Below are positions 50,423-59,580 of a stretch of DNA of 64,000 bases, in pieces (the stretch's first letter is position 1; each line of letters begins with the position of its first letter). A program made the position numbers and the translations under genes. Where the stretch lies: NCBI RefSeq assembly GCF_019970045.1, contig NZ_JAHXYI010000008.1:124001-188000 (forward strand). Direction: 5' to 3'. The stretch is from Chryseobacterium sp. GVT01B. Lineage in GTDB: Bacteria; Bacteroidota; Bacteroidia; Flavobacteriales; Weeksellaceae. A model generated the notes under the pieces. The model was not told the origin of the DNA, searched no databases, and was given only the letters and a program-made list of their open reading frames with translations.

Positions 50423-51352
50423 ATGAAAATACTTCTTTTAGATAAAAACCATCCTCTCATCACTGAACAGCTTTTGGCTCAGAATTTTATATTGGAAGAG
50501 GATTTTACGTCGTCTTATGATGAGGTTTGTGATAAAATTGAAAACTATGACGGGATTATCATCAGAAGCCGTATCCCTTTAGATCAAAATTTTCTCGAGA
50601 AAGGGAAGAACCTGAAGTTTATCGCAAGAGTAGGAGCCGGAATGGAAAATATAGATATTCCTGTTGCTGAAAAGCTGGGAATCCAACTGATCAATTCTCC
50701 TGAAGGAAACAGAGATTCTGTAGCAGAGCATGTGGTAGGAATGCTGCTTGTGATGATGAACAGACTTTTTATTGCTTCTCAGGAAGTGAAAAACGGAATC
50801 TGGAAACGTGAAGAGAACAGAGGAGATGAATTGTTGGGAAAAACAGTTGGGCTTATCGGATATGGAAATATGGGAAAAGCTACTGCTAAAAGACTTTCCG
50901 GATTTGGCTGTAAAGTGATTTTCCATGATATTCTTCCTGGTCTTTCAGATGAATATGCAGCACAGGTTTCACTGGAAGAGCTGAAGCAGTCTGCTGAAGT
51001 TTTGAGTCTTCATATTCCTTTGACTTCAGAAACTCATTATCTTATTGATGAAGCGTTCATTGCAGAAATGAAAAACGATTTCTATTTTGTCAATACGGCA
51101 AGAGGAAAGAATGTAAAAACTAAAAGTTTAGTAGAAGCATTGAAGTCAGGAAAGGTAAAAGGCACTTGTCTGGATGTATTGGAATACGAAAAGTCTTCTT
51201 TCGAGCATATTGAAACAGAAAATGAAGATTTAAAATATCTTCTTGAATCTGAAAAAGCAATTGTTACACCACATATTGCAGGCTGGACCCATCAAAGCAA
51301 AGAAAAGCTGGCTCAGTTTATTGTAGATAAAATTATAGCATCACATTGTTAG
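50423..51352 (+). CDS. D-2-hydroxyacid dehydrogenase (SerA-like)
   Basis: A 309-residue NAD-dependent dehydrogenase. It has ARVGAGMENIDIPVAEKLGI near residue 75, the nucleotide loop GLIGYGNMGKATAKRL (about 145-160), and catalytic Arg, Glu and His in VNTARGKNVKT, LDVLEYE and TPHIAGWT (about 225, 255 and 285). There is no ACT domain. Phosphoglycerate dehydrogenase is one option, but the substrate cannot be fixed from sequence alone; no serine-pathway neighbours are present. Confidence 0.88.
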   Translation: MKILLLDKNHPLITEQLLAQNFILEEDFTSSYDEVCDKIENYDGIIIRSRIPLDQNFLEKGKNLKFIARVGAGMENIDIPVAEKLGIQLINSPEGNRDSVAEHVVGMLLVMMNRLFIASQEVKNGIWKREENRGDELLGKTVGLIGYGNMGKATAKRLSGFGCKVIFHDILPGLSDEYAAQVSLEELKQSAEVLSLHIPLTSETHYLIDEAFIAEMKNDFYFVNTARGKNVKTKSLVEALKSGKVKGTCLDVLEYEKSSFEHIETENEDLKYLLESEKAIVTPHIAGWTHQSKEKLAQFIVDKIIASHC

Positions 51353-51377
51353 ACAAAGAAAAATAAAAAGATAAAAA

Positions 51378-51407
51378 GCGGATTTACAAATGTGAATTCG
51401 TTTTTTT
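51378..51407 (+). terminator. terminator of the dehydrogenase gene
   Basis: Stem GCGGATTTAC with GTGAATTCGT (three G-U pairs), followed by seven Ts. Confidence 0.7.
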
Positions 51408-51527
51408 ATGATTTTGTCCCTTCAAATTTTCCTTTTCCTTTCATTTATGTTAAATAATTCATAATGTCCCTCTCTTGGTTATTATTTATTTTTGAGTTTT
51501 ATTAAATTGCCGCTCATTTTGAATCTC

Positions 51528-52790
51528 ATGACGAAGCGTAATTTTGTACTTATCCTAACTGTTCTTTTATCAATATTTTCCTGTAAAAAAAAGTCTGAAG
51601 CCAAAGAAGTTTCAGCTGAAAACACGACTAATCTACCCAACTATGGAAATGTAGACTTCGGAAGTATTTTCGTCAAAGGTGATGGACAGCTTTTGAACAA
51701 ACAGACAACGGTAAGCTATATAGATCAGTATTACAAAAAAATATGGGAAGAAGGTAACCTTAGCGGTGGAATTCTGGTGGCTAAGGGAGATGAAATTCTT
51801 TACGAAAACTACAGAGGCTTCGGAAGAGAAGGCAATCAGATGCCGATTGATAAAAATACACCATTGCACGTAGCTTCGGTTTCAAAAACATTAACAGCGA
51901 TGGCGATGATGAAACTGATTGAGGCAGGGAAAATAAAATTTACAGATCATCTTACCCAGTTTTTTCCGGGATTCCCATATCCGAATGTTACCGTTCAGAC
52001 TTTGTTGGATCAAAGAAGCGGTCTTCCGAAATACGAATATTTTATTACCAAAATACAGCCTGCACCGGCAGAACTTTCCAAACAATTTATTACGAATCAG
52101 GATGTGTTGAATATGATTATCAAATACAAACCTGATCTGGCAAGAGATACCGATACAGGATTTATGTACTGTAATACCAACTTTGCTTTATTGGCATTAT
52201 TGATTGAGAAAGTAACAAAAACTCCTTTCCCGCAGGCGATGAAAGAAATGGTTTTCACTCCGCTGAAAATGAACAACACTTATATCTTTCAGGAAAAAGA
52301 TATTCCTACAGCTTCACAGTCTTTCTATTATGGAGGAAATAAATTGTATCCTTTAGACAGATTGGATCTTATTTATGGTGATAAAAATGTGTACACTACT
52401 CCAAGAGATTTGTATAACTTCTCAAAAGCAATGTATTCGAAAAATTTCCTTAAACCAGAACTGATGGAGATGGTTTTTGCTCCTTACAGCAATGAAAAGG
52501 CAGGAATGAATAATTATGGATTAGGATTCAGAATGAAAATTTTTGATAATGGTGAAAAGCTGACGTATCACAACGGATGGTGGCATGGTACAAACTCTGT
52601 ATTTGCCCATCTTTTAAAATCTAAAGTTACCATCGTTGCTATCGGAAACAAGTATTCAAACAAAGTATATACAGCCCTTGCATTATCAGGATTATTTGAG
52701 GATTTTCCTTTACAGAAAGAGAAGCTGCACACTGTTATGCATGACAATAAAGATACTTTAAATTCCGGACAGGAAGTTTTTGGAGAATAA
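51528..52790 (+). CDS. serine hydrolase, class C beta-lactamase-like lipoprotein
   Basis: A 420-residue protein from the ATG at 51528, which gives a lipoprotein signal (LTVLLSIFSC). The beta-lactamase/PBP fold motifs are present: SVSK (SxxK, in HVASVSKTLTAMAM, about 118), YCN (YxN, in YCNTNFALLALLIEK, about 219) and HNG (in YHNGWWHGTNS, about 357). The N-terminal ~50 residues are linker. Such proteins act on D-Ala peptides or esters in the periplasm; a specific beta-lactamase function is not shown. Confidence 0.85.
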   Translation: MTKRNFVLILTVLLSIFSCKKKSEAKEVSAENTTNLPNYGNVDFGSIFVKGDGQLLNKQTTVSYIDQYYKKIWEEGNLSGGILVAKGDEILYENYRGFGREGNQMPIDKNTPLHVASVSKTLTAMAMMKLIEAGKIKFTDHLTQFFPGFPYPNVTVQTLLDQRSGLPKYEYFITKIQPAPAELSKQFITNQDVLNMIIKYKPDLARDTDTGFMYCNTNFALLALLIEKVTKTPFPQAMKEMVFTPLKMNNTYIFQEKDIPTASQSFYYGGNKLYPLDRLDLIYGDKNVYTTPRDLYNFSKAMYSKNFLKPELMEMVFAPYSNEKAGMNNYGLGFRMKIFDNGEKLTYHNGWWHGTNSVFAHLLKSKVTIVAIGNKYSNKVYTALALSGLFEDFPLQKEKLHTVMHDNKDTLNSGQEVFGE

Positions 52791-52815
52791 TGTTTATTTT
52801 TGCTTAAACATTTTC

Positions 52816-54615
52816 ATGAAAAGGTTTCTTTTATTATTTGTTATCTGTTTTCTTGTACATTCATGTGCAAGAGTAGGATCTCCTGTTGGAGGGCCTAAAG
52901 ATACTCTGGCACCAAGGTTTTTAAGTTCAAACATTGATACTACAAGAATTAATGTTAAAAAAGATATTCACGAGCTCCGTCTGGATTTTGATGAATATGT
53001 GACATTGAAAGACATCAATAAAAACCTGATTATTTCGCCCCCAATTAAAGGGATAACGAGGATTCTTCCTTCCAATATAGCCAACAAATTTGTGCTGATC
53101 CAGTGGACTGACACTCTTCAGGCCAATACAACTTATAACTTCAATTTCGGAAACTCCATTGTAGATAATAACGAGTCGAATATACTGAGGTATTTCAATT
53201 TTGCTTTTTCTACAGGAGATAAATTGGACGATCTTTATATCAGTGGTGAAGTAAAAGATGCGCTGGATACCAAAAAGAAGACGGCTGCAACAACGGAAAA
53301 TAAACTTGTGGTTGGATTGTATCAGGTAAAAGATACCATGGATTATAAGAAAAAACCTTACTATATCACCAAGGTAGATGAAGATGGATACTATGAATTG
53401 AATTATCTGACTCCTGGAAAATATAAAATTATTGCTTTTGACGACGAGAACGGAAACTCTATGTATGACCCGGGAAAAGAAAAAGTTGGGTTTCAGAAAG
53501 ATCCGATAGAGGTAGAGAAATCTGTTTCAGGATTGAATTTAAAAGTATATCCTTCAAGAAAAGCAGTGAAATATTCGGATATGAAAGAAATTGCGGGTGG
53601 GATTATAATGTCATTTGAAGGAAATCCTGATGACGTGAAAGTTCAGTCTCTGAATGAAAAAATAAAGGATATTAAAATAACACACAACCCAAAATCCGAC
53701 TCTGTCAGAATCTGGTTTGATGCTGTAAAAGATGATGTGGGGCAGACAGCCAATGAAAAACTCACATTTACTCACAATAAAGGTCCGAAAAAAGATAGTG
53801 CTTACAGTGTTTCTTTGTTTTACAGATACAATAAGAAGAATGTAATGGATGTTGTTAGCGATAACGACGGAACTTCAATCGCTCCAAAAGCAGATTTAAA
53901 GCTTGCATCAAACTATATCATTGATAAAATAGACCCATCCAAATGGACATTAAAAATGAAAGGTGACAGTTTAACAGCTTTACCATTCACCGCTAAAATT
54001 TCGGATACAAATCCTTACCAGATCCATGTTCAATCAGATTTTGTGATGGGGAAAAGCTATGAGCTTACTGTTCCTAAGGAAACGGTATCTTCATTCTATG
54101 CAAAAAACAGCCAGTCAAAACGTTTTGATTTTGATGTTGCTAAAGCAGATCAGTTTGGAAGCGTTGAGTTTTCCATTGCAAATGCTCCGGAAGCGAATTA
54201 TTGGATTCAACTGATAGATTCTTCAGACAAAATCAGCTATCAGAAATATTTAAAAGGTGATAAAGTAAAGTTTGATATACTGAAACCAGGAGAATATATT
54301 GTAAGAATATTGGTAGATAATAACGGAAATAAATATTGGGATGAAGCCGATTTCGCCAATGATATTTTTGCCGAAGATGCCTATATCTTCCATAAGAAAG
54401 TGATCGTAAGAGGATTGTGGGAAACAAGAGAAGACTGGGATCTGAAGGATACCAGAACACTTGACAGCCCTAAATCAACATCTCAAACTCCAGTCCCAGT
54501 CCCAGCGTCTGCTTCGTCATCAGAAACTTCTCTGCCTGCCGAACCTGCTGCTACGAAACAAGTGCTGAAAAAAGAAATTAAGTCTGGTAACGCCATTTTA
54601 ACTCCGTCAAAGTAA
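52816..54615 (+). CDS. Ig-like domain-containing lipoprotein
   Basis: A 599-residue protein from the ATG at 52816 (MKRFLLLFVICFLVHSC, lipoprotein Cys about 17). The mature part begins RVGSPVGGPKDTLAPRFLSS and continues with an SbsA-type Ig-like domain (PF13205/Big_5 type; DIHELRLDFDEYVTL and NTTYNFNFGNSIVDNNE). Several beta-rich segments follow, including PGKYKIIAFDDENGNSMYDPG and a similar PGEYIVRILVDNNGNKYWDEADF, a repeated SdrD-B-like calcium-type turn. The tail is Ser/Pro/Ala-rich. Exposed surface lipoprotein of unknown role. Followed 10 bases later by the haem-binding gene. Confidence 0.85.
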   Translation: MKRFLLLFVICFLVHSCARVGSPVGGPKDTLAPRFLSSNIDTTRINVKKDIHELRLDFDEYVTLKDINKNLIISPPIKGITRILPSNIANKFVLIQWTDTLQANTTYNFNFGNSIVDNNESNILRYFNFAFSTGDKLDDLYISGEVKDALDTKKKTAATTENKLVVGLYQVKDTMDYKKKPYYITKVDEDGYYELNYLTPGKYKIIAFDDENGNSMYDPGKEKVGFQKDPIEVEKSVSGLNLKVYPSRKAVKYSDMKEIAGGIIMSFEGNPDDVKVQSLNEKIKDIKITHNPKSDSVRIWFDAVKDDVGQTANEKLTFTHNKGPKKDSAYSVSLFYRYNKKNVMDVVSDNDGTSIAPKADLKLASNYIIDKIDPSKWTLKMKGDSLTALPFTAKISDTNPYQIHVQSDFVMGKSYELTVPKETVSSFYAKNSQSKRFDFDVAKADQFGSVEFSIANAPEANYWIQLIDSSDKISYQKYLKGDKVKFDILKPGEYIVRILVDNNGNKYWDEADFANDIFAEDAYIFHKKVIVRGLWETREDWDLKDTRTLDSPKSTSQTPVPVPASASSSETSLPAEPAATKQVLKKEIKSGNAILTPSK

Positions 54616-54625
54616 ACAGATAAAA

Positions 54626-55078
54626 ATGGCTAAGAAAATAGTATTCTGGACATTGGTAGCATTTGCCCTGATTCAGTTTTTTCCTATTGACAGAACCAAT
54701 AAACCTGTTGATTCTGCTGCAAACTTCGTTGATGCAAGGAAAACACCCGAAAAGATCAGAACACTGCTCAAAAATGCATGTTATGACTGCCATTCCAATG
54801 AAACGGTTTATCCGAAATATGCTTTTATCGCACCTGTTTCATGGTCTGTAAAAAGCCATATAAATGAAGGAAGAGAGCATCTCAACTTTTCTATCTGGGA
54901 AACTTATAATAAGGATCTGAAGGAGAATATGATCACTAAATCTATTCAGACAATCCAAAGCAAAGCAATGCCAATGCCTGGTTACATAGTCTATCATAAA
55001 GAAGCTAACCTTTCAGAAGCAGAAAGAGCATTGCTGGTTCAGTATTTTGAAGAAATGCTGAAGACGAAGACCTATTAG
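54626..55078 (+). CDS. haem-binding domain protein (Haem_bd)
   Basis: A 150-residue protein with one N-terminal hydrophobic segment (VFWTLVAFALIQFFPI) and a CYDCH (CxxCH) haem-c site at residues 52-56, followed by SNETVYPKYAFIAPVSWSV, the signature of the Haem_bd family (PF14376). It ends with a Lys-rich helix. Periplasmic or membrane-anchored c-type haem protein. Electron partner unknown. Confidence 0.88.
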   Translation: MAKKIVFWTLVAFALIQFFPIDRTNKPVDSAANFVDARKTPEKIRTLLKNACYDCHSNETVYPKYAFIAPVSWSVKSHINEGREHLNFSIWETYNKDLKENMITKSIQTIQSKAMPMPGYIVYHKEANLSEAERALLVQYFEEMLKTKTY

Positions 55079-55094
55079 GTTCTACAATAAAAAA

Positions 55095-55165
55095 CTCCCG
55101 CAGATTTTACACACTAAGCATATTGTTTAAACAATTATCTGCCTGATCTGTAAAATCTACGGGAG
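55095..55165. repeat. imperfect palindromic repeat/bidirectional terminator
   Basis: Arms CTCCCGCAGATTTTACA (55095-55111) and TGTAAAATCTACGGGAG (55149-55165) are complementary with one mismatch. The centre holds a perfect 14-bp palindrome ATTGTTTAAACAAT (55122-55135). It sits between convergent genes and may terminate both. Confidence 0.65.
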
Positions 55166-55179
55166 AATATTTACAAAAA

Positions 55180-55692
55180 TTATTTCTTTAAATAGCCCTC
55201 AAAAAATTTCTTCTGAGAATCAAAAGCAATATCTTCAAGGTCTAGCTCCTGTAAAGGAATCCATACTACTTCTGAGATCTCTGAGAGTTCAAGATTTACC
55301 TCAAACTTTTCTGAAACATGATACTCATAAAAGAGATCGATGGTGTTGTAATCAATTTCTTTATATTGATAGATGTTTGGAAGGCTGGTAAGGTATTTCA
55401 GGTTGGAAATATCGATATCAAGCTGAAGTTCTTCAAAAAGTTCTCTTTTACAGGTTTCCTCTGCACTTTCTTTAGGGTCAACGAATCCTCCGGCAAGATC
55501 AAGTTTTCCTTTTTTAGGATCTCTGTTTCTTCGGGTAAGGTAAATTTCGTTTCCACATCTGATGACAACTGCTACAGCACCTGCCACATTATTATACAAA
55601 GTAAAACCACATTCCGGACAGCTCCATTTTTTTTCGCCATCCCAGTGTAAGGACTCTTTGCCGCAGCTTGGGCAATATTTCAATAGTTTCAT
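55180..55692 (-). CDS. NUDIX hydrolase with N-terminal zinc ribbon
   Basis: A 170-residue protein. CPSCGKESL and CPECGFTLY (about residues 8-34) form a zinc ribbon, as in NudC-like proteins. The NUDIX box GGFVDPKESAEETCKRELFEELQLD (G-x5-E-x7-REUxEE) lies at about 87-111. It hydrolyses nucleoside-diphosphate-linked compounds; the substrate is unknown. It overlaps xerD by 4 bases. Confidence 0.9.
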   Translation of the reverse strand: MKLLKYCPSCGKESLHWDGEKKWSCPECGFTLYNNVAGAVAVVIRCGNEIYLTRRNRDPKKGKLDLAGGFVDPKESAEETCKRELFEELQLDIDISNLKYLTSLPNIYQYKEIDYNTIDLFYEYHVSEKFEVNLELSEISEVVWIPLQELDLEDIAFDSQKKFFEGYLKK

Positions 55693-56603
55693 TGAGCAAT
55701 ATTAATATTTCTCGGGTGATAACTCAAAATAACATCCCTTAATTCTTCCGTCTTCAGATGTGTATAGATTTCCGTTGTTGTAATACTGGAATGTCCCAGC
55801 ATTTCCTGAATATAACGAAGATCTGCTCCGTTCTGCAGTAAATGCGTAGCAAATGAATGTCTGAAGGTGTGTGGAGATATTTTTTTGTTAACCCCTGCTT
55901 TATCTGTAAGTTCTTTAATAATAAGAAATACGATCACTCTGGACATGGATGTCCCACGGCTGTTCAAAAACAGAGTGTCTTCATATTTTTTATTGATTTT
56001 ACCTTTAGAACGTACCTCTTTGATATAACTTTCCAGCAAATCAGCGGTATAATCAGCCAAAGGAACAAAACGGGTTTTGTTTCCTTTTCCGTGTACCTTG
56101 ATGTATTGCTCTTTAAAGTTGATATTGGAGATTTTCAGATCAATCAGTTCAGAAACACGAAGCCCGCATCCATATAGTACTTCTATGATGCAGTGGTTTC
56201 TTTTGCCAAGATCTGTATTGACTTCAATAGCAGCGATAATTTTGTTGATATCAGGCAGGCTTAGGGTATCAGGTAGGTATAATCCCAGTTTAGGGCCTTC
56301 AAGTAACGCAGCAGGGTTGTCTTCACGATATTCATCCTCAAGCAGAAATTTGAAAAAAGCTTTGATGGAAGATATCCATCTTGCCTGTGATCTCTCACTG
56401 AATTTCTGTTTAGAAAGATTGAAAATGTATTCCTGCAGGTTTTCGTAACCGATAGAATCTGGACCGACGTTTGCCAGATCTTCTTTTGCATAATCTTTTA
56501 ATTTCTTAATGTCCCGAACGTAGGCGTCGAGAGTGTTTTCTGAAAAATTCCTTTCGAAACGAAGAAATATTTCAAAATCTTTGATCTTTTCATCCCAAGT
56601 CAT
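55689..56603 (-). CDS. xerD: tyrosine recombinase XerD
   Basis: A 304-residue tyrosine recombinase that resolves chromosome dimers at dif. N-terminal SAM-like core-binding domain (about 1-90). Catalytic residues are in GCGLRVSELIDL (Arg, about 154), HTFRHSFATHLL (about 247-258), LGHSSITTTEIYTHL (His and Tyr, about 272-286). Single-domain length fits XerD/XerC and no integrase-like context is present, so this is housekeeping rather than a mobile-element integrase. Confidence 0.92.
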   Translation of the reverse strand: MTWDEKIKDFEIFLRFERNFSENTLDAYVRDIKKLKDYAKEDLANVGPDSIGYENLQEYIFNLSKQKFSERSQARWISSIKAFFKFLLEDEYREDNPAALLEGPKLGLYLPDTLSLPDINKIIAAIEVNTDLGKRNHCIIEVLYGCGLRVSELIDLKISNINFKEQYIKVHGKGNKTRFVPLADYTADLLESYIKEVRSKGKINKKYEDTLFLNSRGTSMSRVIVFLIIKELTDKAGVNKKISPHTFRHSFATHLLQNGADLRYIQEMLGHSSITTTEIYTHLKTEELRDVILSYHPRNINIAQ

Positions 56604-56609
56604 TTGTGC

Positions 56610-57032
56610 TTATTTTTTTAGTTCACAGTCCGATATTTGTTCTATTTCAATGTTATGGTTCCTCAGGAACGATATCCCATCGTCATCTGAATACTCATTA
56701 ATATACACCAGTCTCGTAATTCCTGCCTGTAAAATCAGCTTGCTGCATTCTTTACAGGGAGACAGCGTCAGATATAACGTTGCCCCTTTCGCAGATTGAG
56801 TAGAAGCGGCCAGCTTTAATATAGCGTTGGCTTCAGCATGCAATACGTACCAGTGTGTTTTCCCTTCTCCATCTTCACAGCAGTTTTCGAATCCCGAAGG
56901 AGTCCCGTTGTAACCATCTGAAATAATCATCCTATCTTTTACGATAAGAGCTCCCACCTGTTTTCTCTTACAGTAGGAGAGTTTTGCCCATTCCTGAGCC
57001 ATTTTTAGATAAGCTTTATCAAACTTATTCAT
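56610..57032 (-). CDS. dCMP deaminase family protein
   Basis: A 140-residue zinc deaminase. HAEANAIL (about 67-74; HAE motif) and PCKECSKLIL (about 94-103; PCxxC) bind zinc, and the N-terminal half matches the deoxycytidylate deaminase family (KRKQVGALIVKDRMIISDGYNGTPSGFENC). It would make dUMP from dCMP. Lies 6 bases upstream of xerD on the same strand. Confidence 0.9.
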   Translation of the reverse strand: MNKFDKAYLKMAQEWAKLSYCKRKQVGALIVKDRMIISDGYNGTPSGFENCCEDGEGKTHWYVLHAEANAILKLAASTQSAKGATLYLTLSPCKECSKLILQAGITRLVYINEYSDDDGISFLRNHNIEIEQISDCELKK

Positions 57033-57084
57033 ACAGCAGCATTGTTTTTTTTCGAAATAATTTGGATTAAAGTCTTTAGAAAGA

Positions 57085-57852
57085 CTAGAAGTTAGGCTTT
57101 CTCTTCTCTAGAAACGCATTAACTCCTTCTTTCTTATCTTCCATTTCAAAAAGTTCTCCGAAATATTTGATTTCAGTTTCAAAACCTTTCTCCGTGTCAG
57201 ATAAATTTACGGCATTTATAGCCTTGGATATTGCCATTGGTGAATTGTAGGCAATAGTATTTGCTAATTCTTTCGTTTTGGTTAATAATTCTTCAATAGG
57301 ATATACTTCATTGACAAGTCCGATCTCTTTTGCTTTTTGAGCAGGGATCATTTTGGCAGAGAAGATCATTTCGTTGGCAATACCTTTTCCTACAAGCTTT
57401 GGAAGCCTTTGAGTTCCGCCGTATCCCGGAATTAATCCAAGAGTTACTTCAGGAAGCCCCAATCTGGCGTTTTCCGATGCATATCTGATGTGGCATGCCA
57501 TAGCAAGCTCTAAACCTCCGCCCAATGCAAAACCATTTACGGCTGCAATGACAGGTTTAGACATATTTTCAATTTTATTGAACAATGTATTTTGTCCGTT
57601 TCTTGCAAGTTCTTCTGCTTTTTCCTGTCCGAATTCGCTGAATTCTTTGATGTCAGCACCTGCTACAAAGGATTTTTCTCCACTTCCGGTAAGGATAATT
57701 ACCCTGCAGGAATTGTCGGCGTTAAGCTCGTCCAGTGCGGTACTGATTTCCTGAATCGTTTTTGCATTTAAAGCATTTAAACTTTCAGGTCTGTTTATGG
57801 TAATGATAGATAATTTATCTTCTTTTTTTAATAATATGTTCTCGTAACTCAT
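57085..57852 (-). CDS. enoyl-CoA hydratase/isomerase family protein
   Basis: A 255-residue crotonase-fold enzyme. SFVAGADIKEF (about 62-72, oxyanion strand), NGFALGGGLELAMACH (about 106-121), and the Glu of GLPEVTLGLIPGYGGTQRLPKLVG (about 132-155) follow the hydratase pattern with both catalytic glutamates. It probably acts in fatty-acid or amino-acid beta-oxidation. No other beta-oxidation gene is adjacent. Confidence 0.9.
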   Translation of the reverse strand: MSYENILLKKEDKLSIITINRPESLNALNAKTIQEISTALDELNADNSCRVIILTGSGEKSFVAGADIKEFSEFGQEKAEELARNGQNTLFNKIENMSKPVIAAVNGFALGGGLELAMACHIRYASENARLGLPEVTLGLIPGYGGTQRLPKLVGKGIANEMIFSAKMIPAQKAKEIGLVNEVYPIEELLTKTKELANTIAYNSPMAISKAINAVNLSDTEKGFETEIKYFGELFEMEDKKEGVNAFLEKRKPNF

Positions 57853-57898
57853 TTTTCCACTTTAAAATATCATCCTTTGCAAATTATGAATTTTTTAC

Positions 57899-57938
57899 AA
57901 AAAAAAGGAAAAAATATTATTTTTTTTTTCCTTTTTTT
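57899..57938. terminator. A/T hairpin between catalase and hydratase genes
   Basis: A-run, GG, A-run pairs with T-run, CC, T-run around TATTA; on the minus strand it follows the catalase stop at 57959. Confidence 0.75.
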
Positions 57939-57958
57939 TAATTTATCATTCAATATGA

Positions 57959-59446
57959 TTATTTGGAATGATTCATCATATTTGCATCAATATTGACGTT
58001 TAGCTGAGAAGCTACTTTCATGCCAAGCTCAATGTTGGCTCTGAAAAAGTGACATAATTGTCGGTTAATAATCTCGTCTTTCTTAGGCCCGCTGATGCCT
58101 TTCATACTTCCTATAATATTTTGGATCAGCCGATCTCTGTCTTCTGCATTCATTGCTTTTGAATAAAGCAGACCTGGTTGAGTATAATGATCGCTGTCAT
58201 TATCATTTCTGTTATAGCTGGCAACATGAGCACTGTCTAATTCATACTCAAAACCTTTGTAATCAGAATCTGCTTTGATATCATCGAAACTGTTCGGATG
58301 GTAATTCGGTTTGTCCTGATAGTAGCTTGAATCTGCCATATAGCCATCTCTTTGATAGTTGTTGACCGCAAAAGGACATCTGTTTACTTCTAATTGATGA
58401 GCGTTGACACCTACTCTGTAACGATGGGCATCAGGATAAGAGAATAATCTTCCCTGCAGCATTTTGTCGGGGGAGAAACTAATTCCATTAATCAGGCTGC
58501 TTGGTGAAAATGTAGATTGTTCAACATGGGCAAAGTAATTAACAGGAACTTCATTGAGCTCCATTTCTCCTACCTCGATCAAAGGAAAATCATCATGGAA
58601 CCATACTTTTGTTACATCAAAAGGATTCCATCTGAAATCTTTTGCCTGTTCCTCGGTCATCACCTGAATGTACATAGTCCATTTCGGGAAATCGCCGTTT
58701 TCAATAGCATTACATAGATCTTCCTGAGCAAAGTCAGGATTTTCACCAGCCATTTTTACAGCTTCTTCATCAGTGAAATTTTTCACTCCCTGTTTTGTTT
58801 TGAAGTGGAATTTCACCCATACTCTTTCATTATTATCATTGATCATGGAGAAAGTATGAGACCCGAAACCATGCATATGTCTGTAACCGTAAGGTGTTCC
58901 TCTATCTGACATTAATATAAGAACCTGATGAAGCGATTCCGGATTTAAGCTCCAGAAATCCCACATCATTGTAGCACTTTTTAAATTGGTTTTTGGAACT
59001 CTTTTTTGGGTATGAATAAAATCCGGGAATTTTTTAGCATCCTTAATAAAGAATACCGGAGTATTATTTCCCACAAGATCCCAGTTTCCGTCTTCAGTGT
59101 AAAATTTTAAAGCAAAACCTCTTGGGTCTCTTGCGGTATCTGCACTTCCTTTTTCTCCACCCACAGTAGAGAATCTGGCAAACATCCTGCACGAATTTCC
59201 TATTTTTGAAAACAGCTTTGCCTTTGTGTACTGGCTGATATCATGGGTTACGGTAAAGGTTCCGTAGGCTCCGCTTCCTTTGGCGTGCACTATTCTTTCA
59301 GGAATTCTTTCCCTAACGAAATGCGCAAGATTTTCCTGAAGAATAAAATCTTGCAGCAATACAGGGCCTCTTGGTCCTACCGTCTGTGAATCCTGATGCT
59401 CAAAGTAAGGTGCTCCGTTGCTTAACGTTAATTTTTTAGAATCCAT
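57959..59446 (-). CDS. katA: catalase (haem, monofunctional)
   Basis: A 495-residue clade-type small-subunit catalase that breaks down H2O2. Catalytic motif FARFSTVGGEKGSADTARDPRGFALKFY (about 88-115) with the distal region and GNNTPVFFIKDA, heme-binding Tyr in RLFSYPDAHRYRVGVNAHQL (about 333-352), and the C-terminal NADPH-type fold part. Divergent from the OxyR gene, 134 bases apart. Confidence 0.96.
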   Translation of the reverse strand: MDSKKLTLSNGAPYFEHQDSQTVGPRGPVLLQDFILQENLAHFVRERIPERIVHAKGSGAYGTFTVTHDISQYTKAKLFSKIGNSCRMFARFSTVGGEKGSADTARDPRGFALKFYTEDGNWDLVGNNTPVFFIKDAKKFPDFIHTQKRVPKTNLKSATMMWDFWSLNPESLHQVLILMSDRGTPYGYRHMHGFGSHTFSMINDNNERVWVKFHFKTKQGVKNFTDEEAVKMAGENPDFAQEDLCNAIENGDFPKWTMYIQVMTEEQAKDFRWNPFDVTKVWFHDDFPLIEVGEMELNEVPVNYFAHVEQSTFSPSSLINGISFSPDKMLQGRLFSYPDAHRYRVGVNAHQLEVNRCPFAVNNYQRDGYMADSSYYQDKPNYHPNSFDDIKADSDYKGFEYELDSAHVASYNRNDNDSDHYTQPGLLYSKAMNAEDRDRLIQNIIGSMKGISGPKKDEIINRQLCHFFRANIELGMKVASQLNVNIDANMMNHSK

Positions 59447-59510
59447 ATAATTGAAGATTTGAGTAATTCTTTTTCCTTTTTCTAAATCGAAGTGTAAAGG
59501 TAGTGAATAT

Positions 59511-59518
59511 CAAATTTA
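59511..59518 (-). promoter_or_regulatory. katA -7 promoter element (TAAATTTG)
   Basis: Exact TAnnTTTG match on the minus strand, 65 bases upstream of katA. A CAAA at 59542-59545 is a possible -33 but the spacing (23) is long, which would fit an activator-dependent promoter. Confidence 0.5.
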
Positions 59519-59552
59519 CTTGAATTTTTAATTGCTAATAACAAAAACGTTA

Positions 59553-59560
59553 TATCTTTG
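59553..59560 (+). promoter_or_regulatory. oxyR -7 promoter element (TATCTTTG)
   Basis: Exact TAnnTTTG match, 20 bases before the ATG at 59581, with a TTG at 59532-59534 about 18 bases upstream. Confidence 0.55.
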
Positions 59561-59580
59561 TAATAGATAATATTAATCAA

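Noticed and set aside
55689..56603. Tyrosine recombinase as a mobile-element integrase
   Set aside because: Length, motifs and housekeeping neighbours fit XerD; no att sites, tRNA or cargo genes nearby.
59447..59580. Classical OxyR operator (ATAG-N7-CTAT tetrads)
   Set aside because: I could not find convincing spaced tetrads; only the gene arrangement supports OxyR control.
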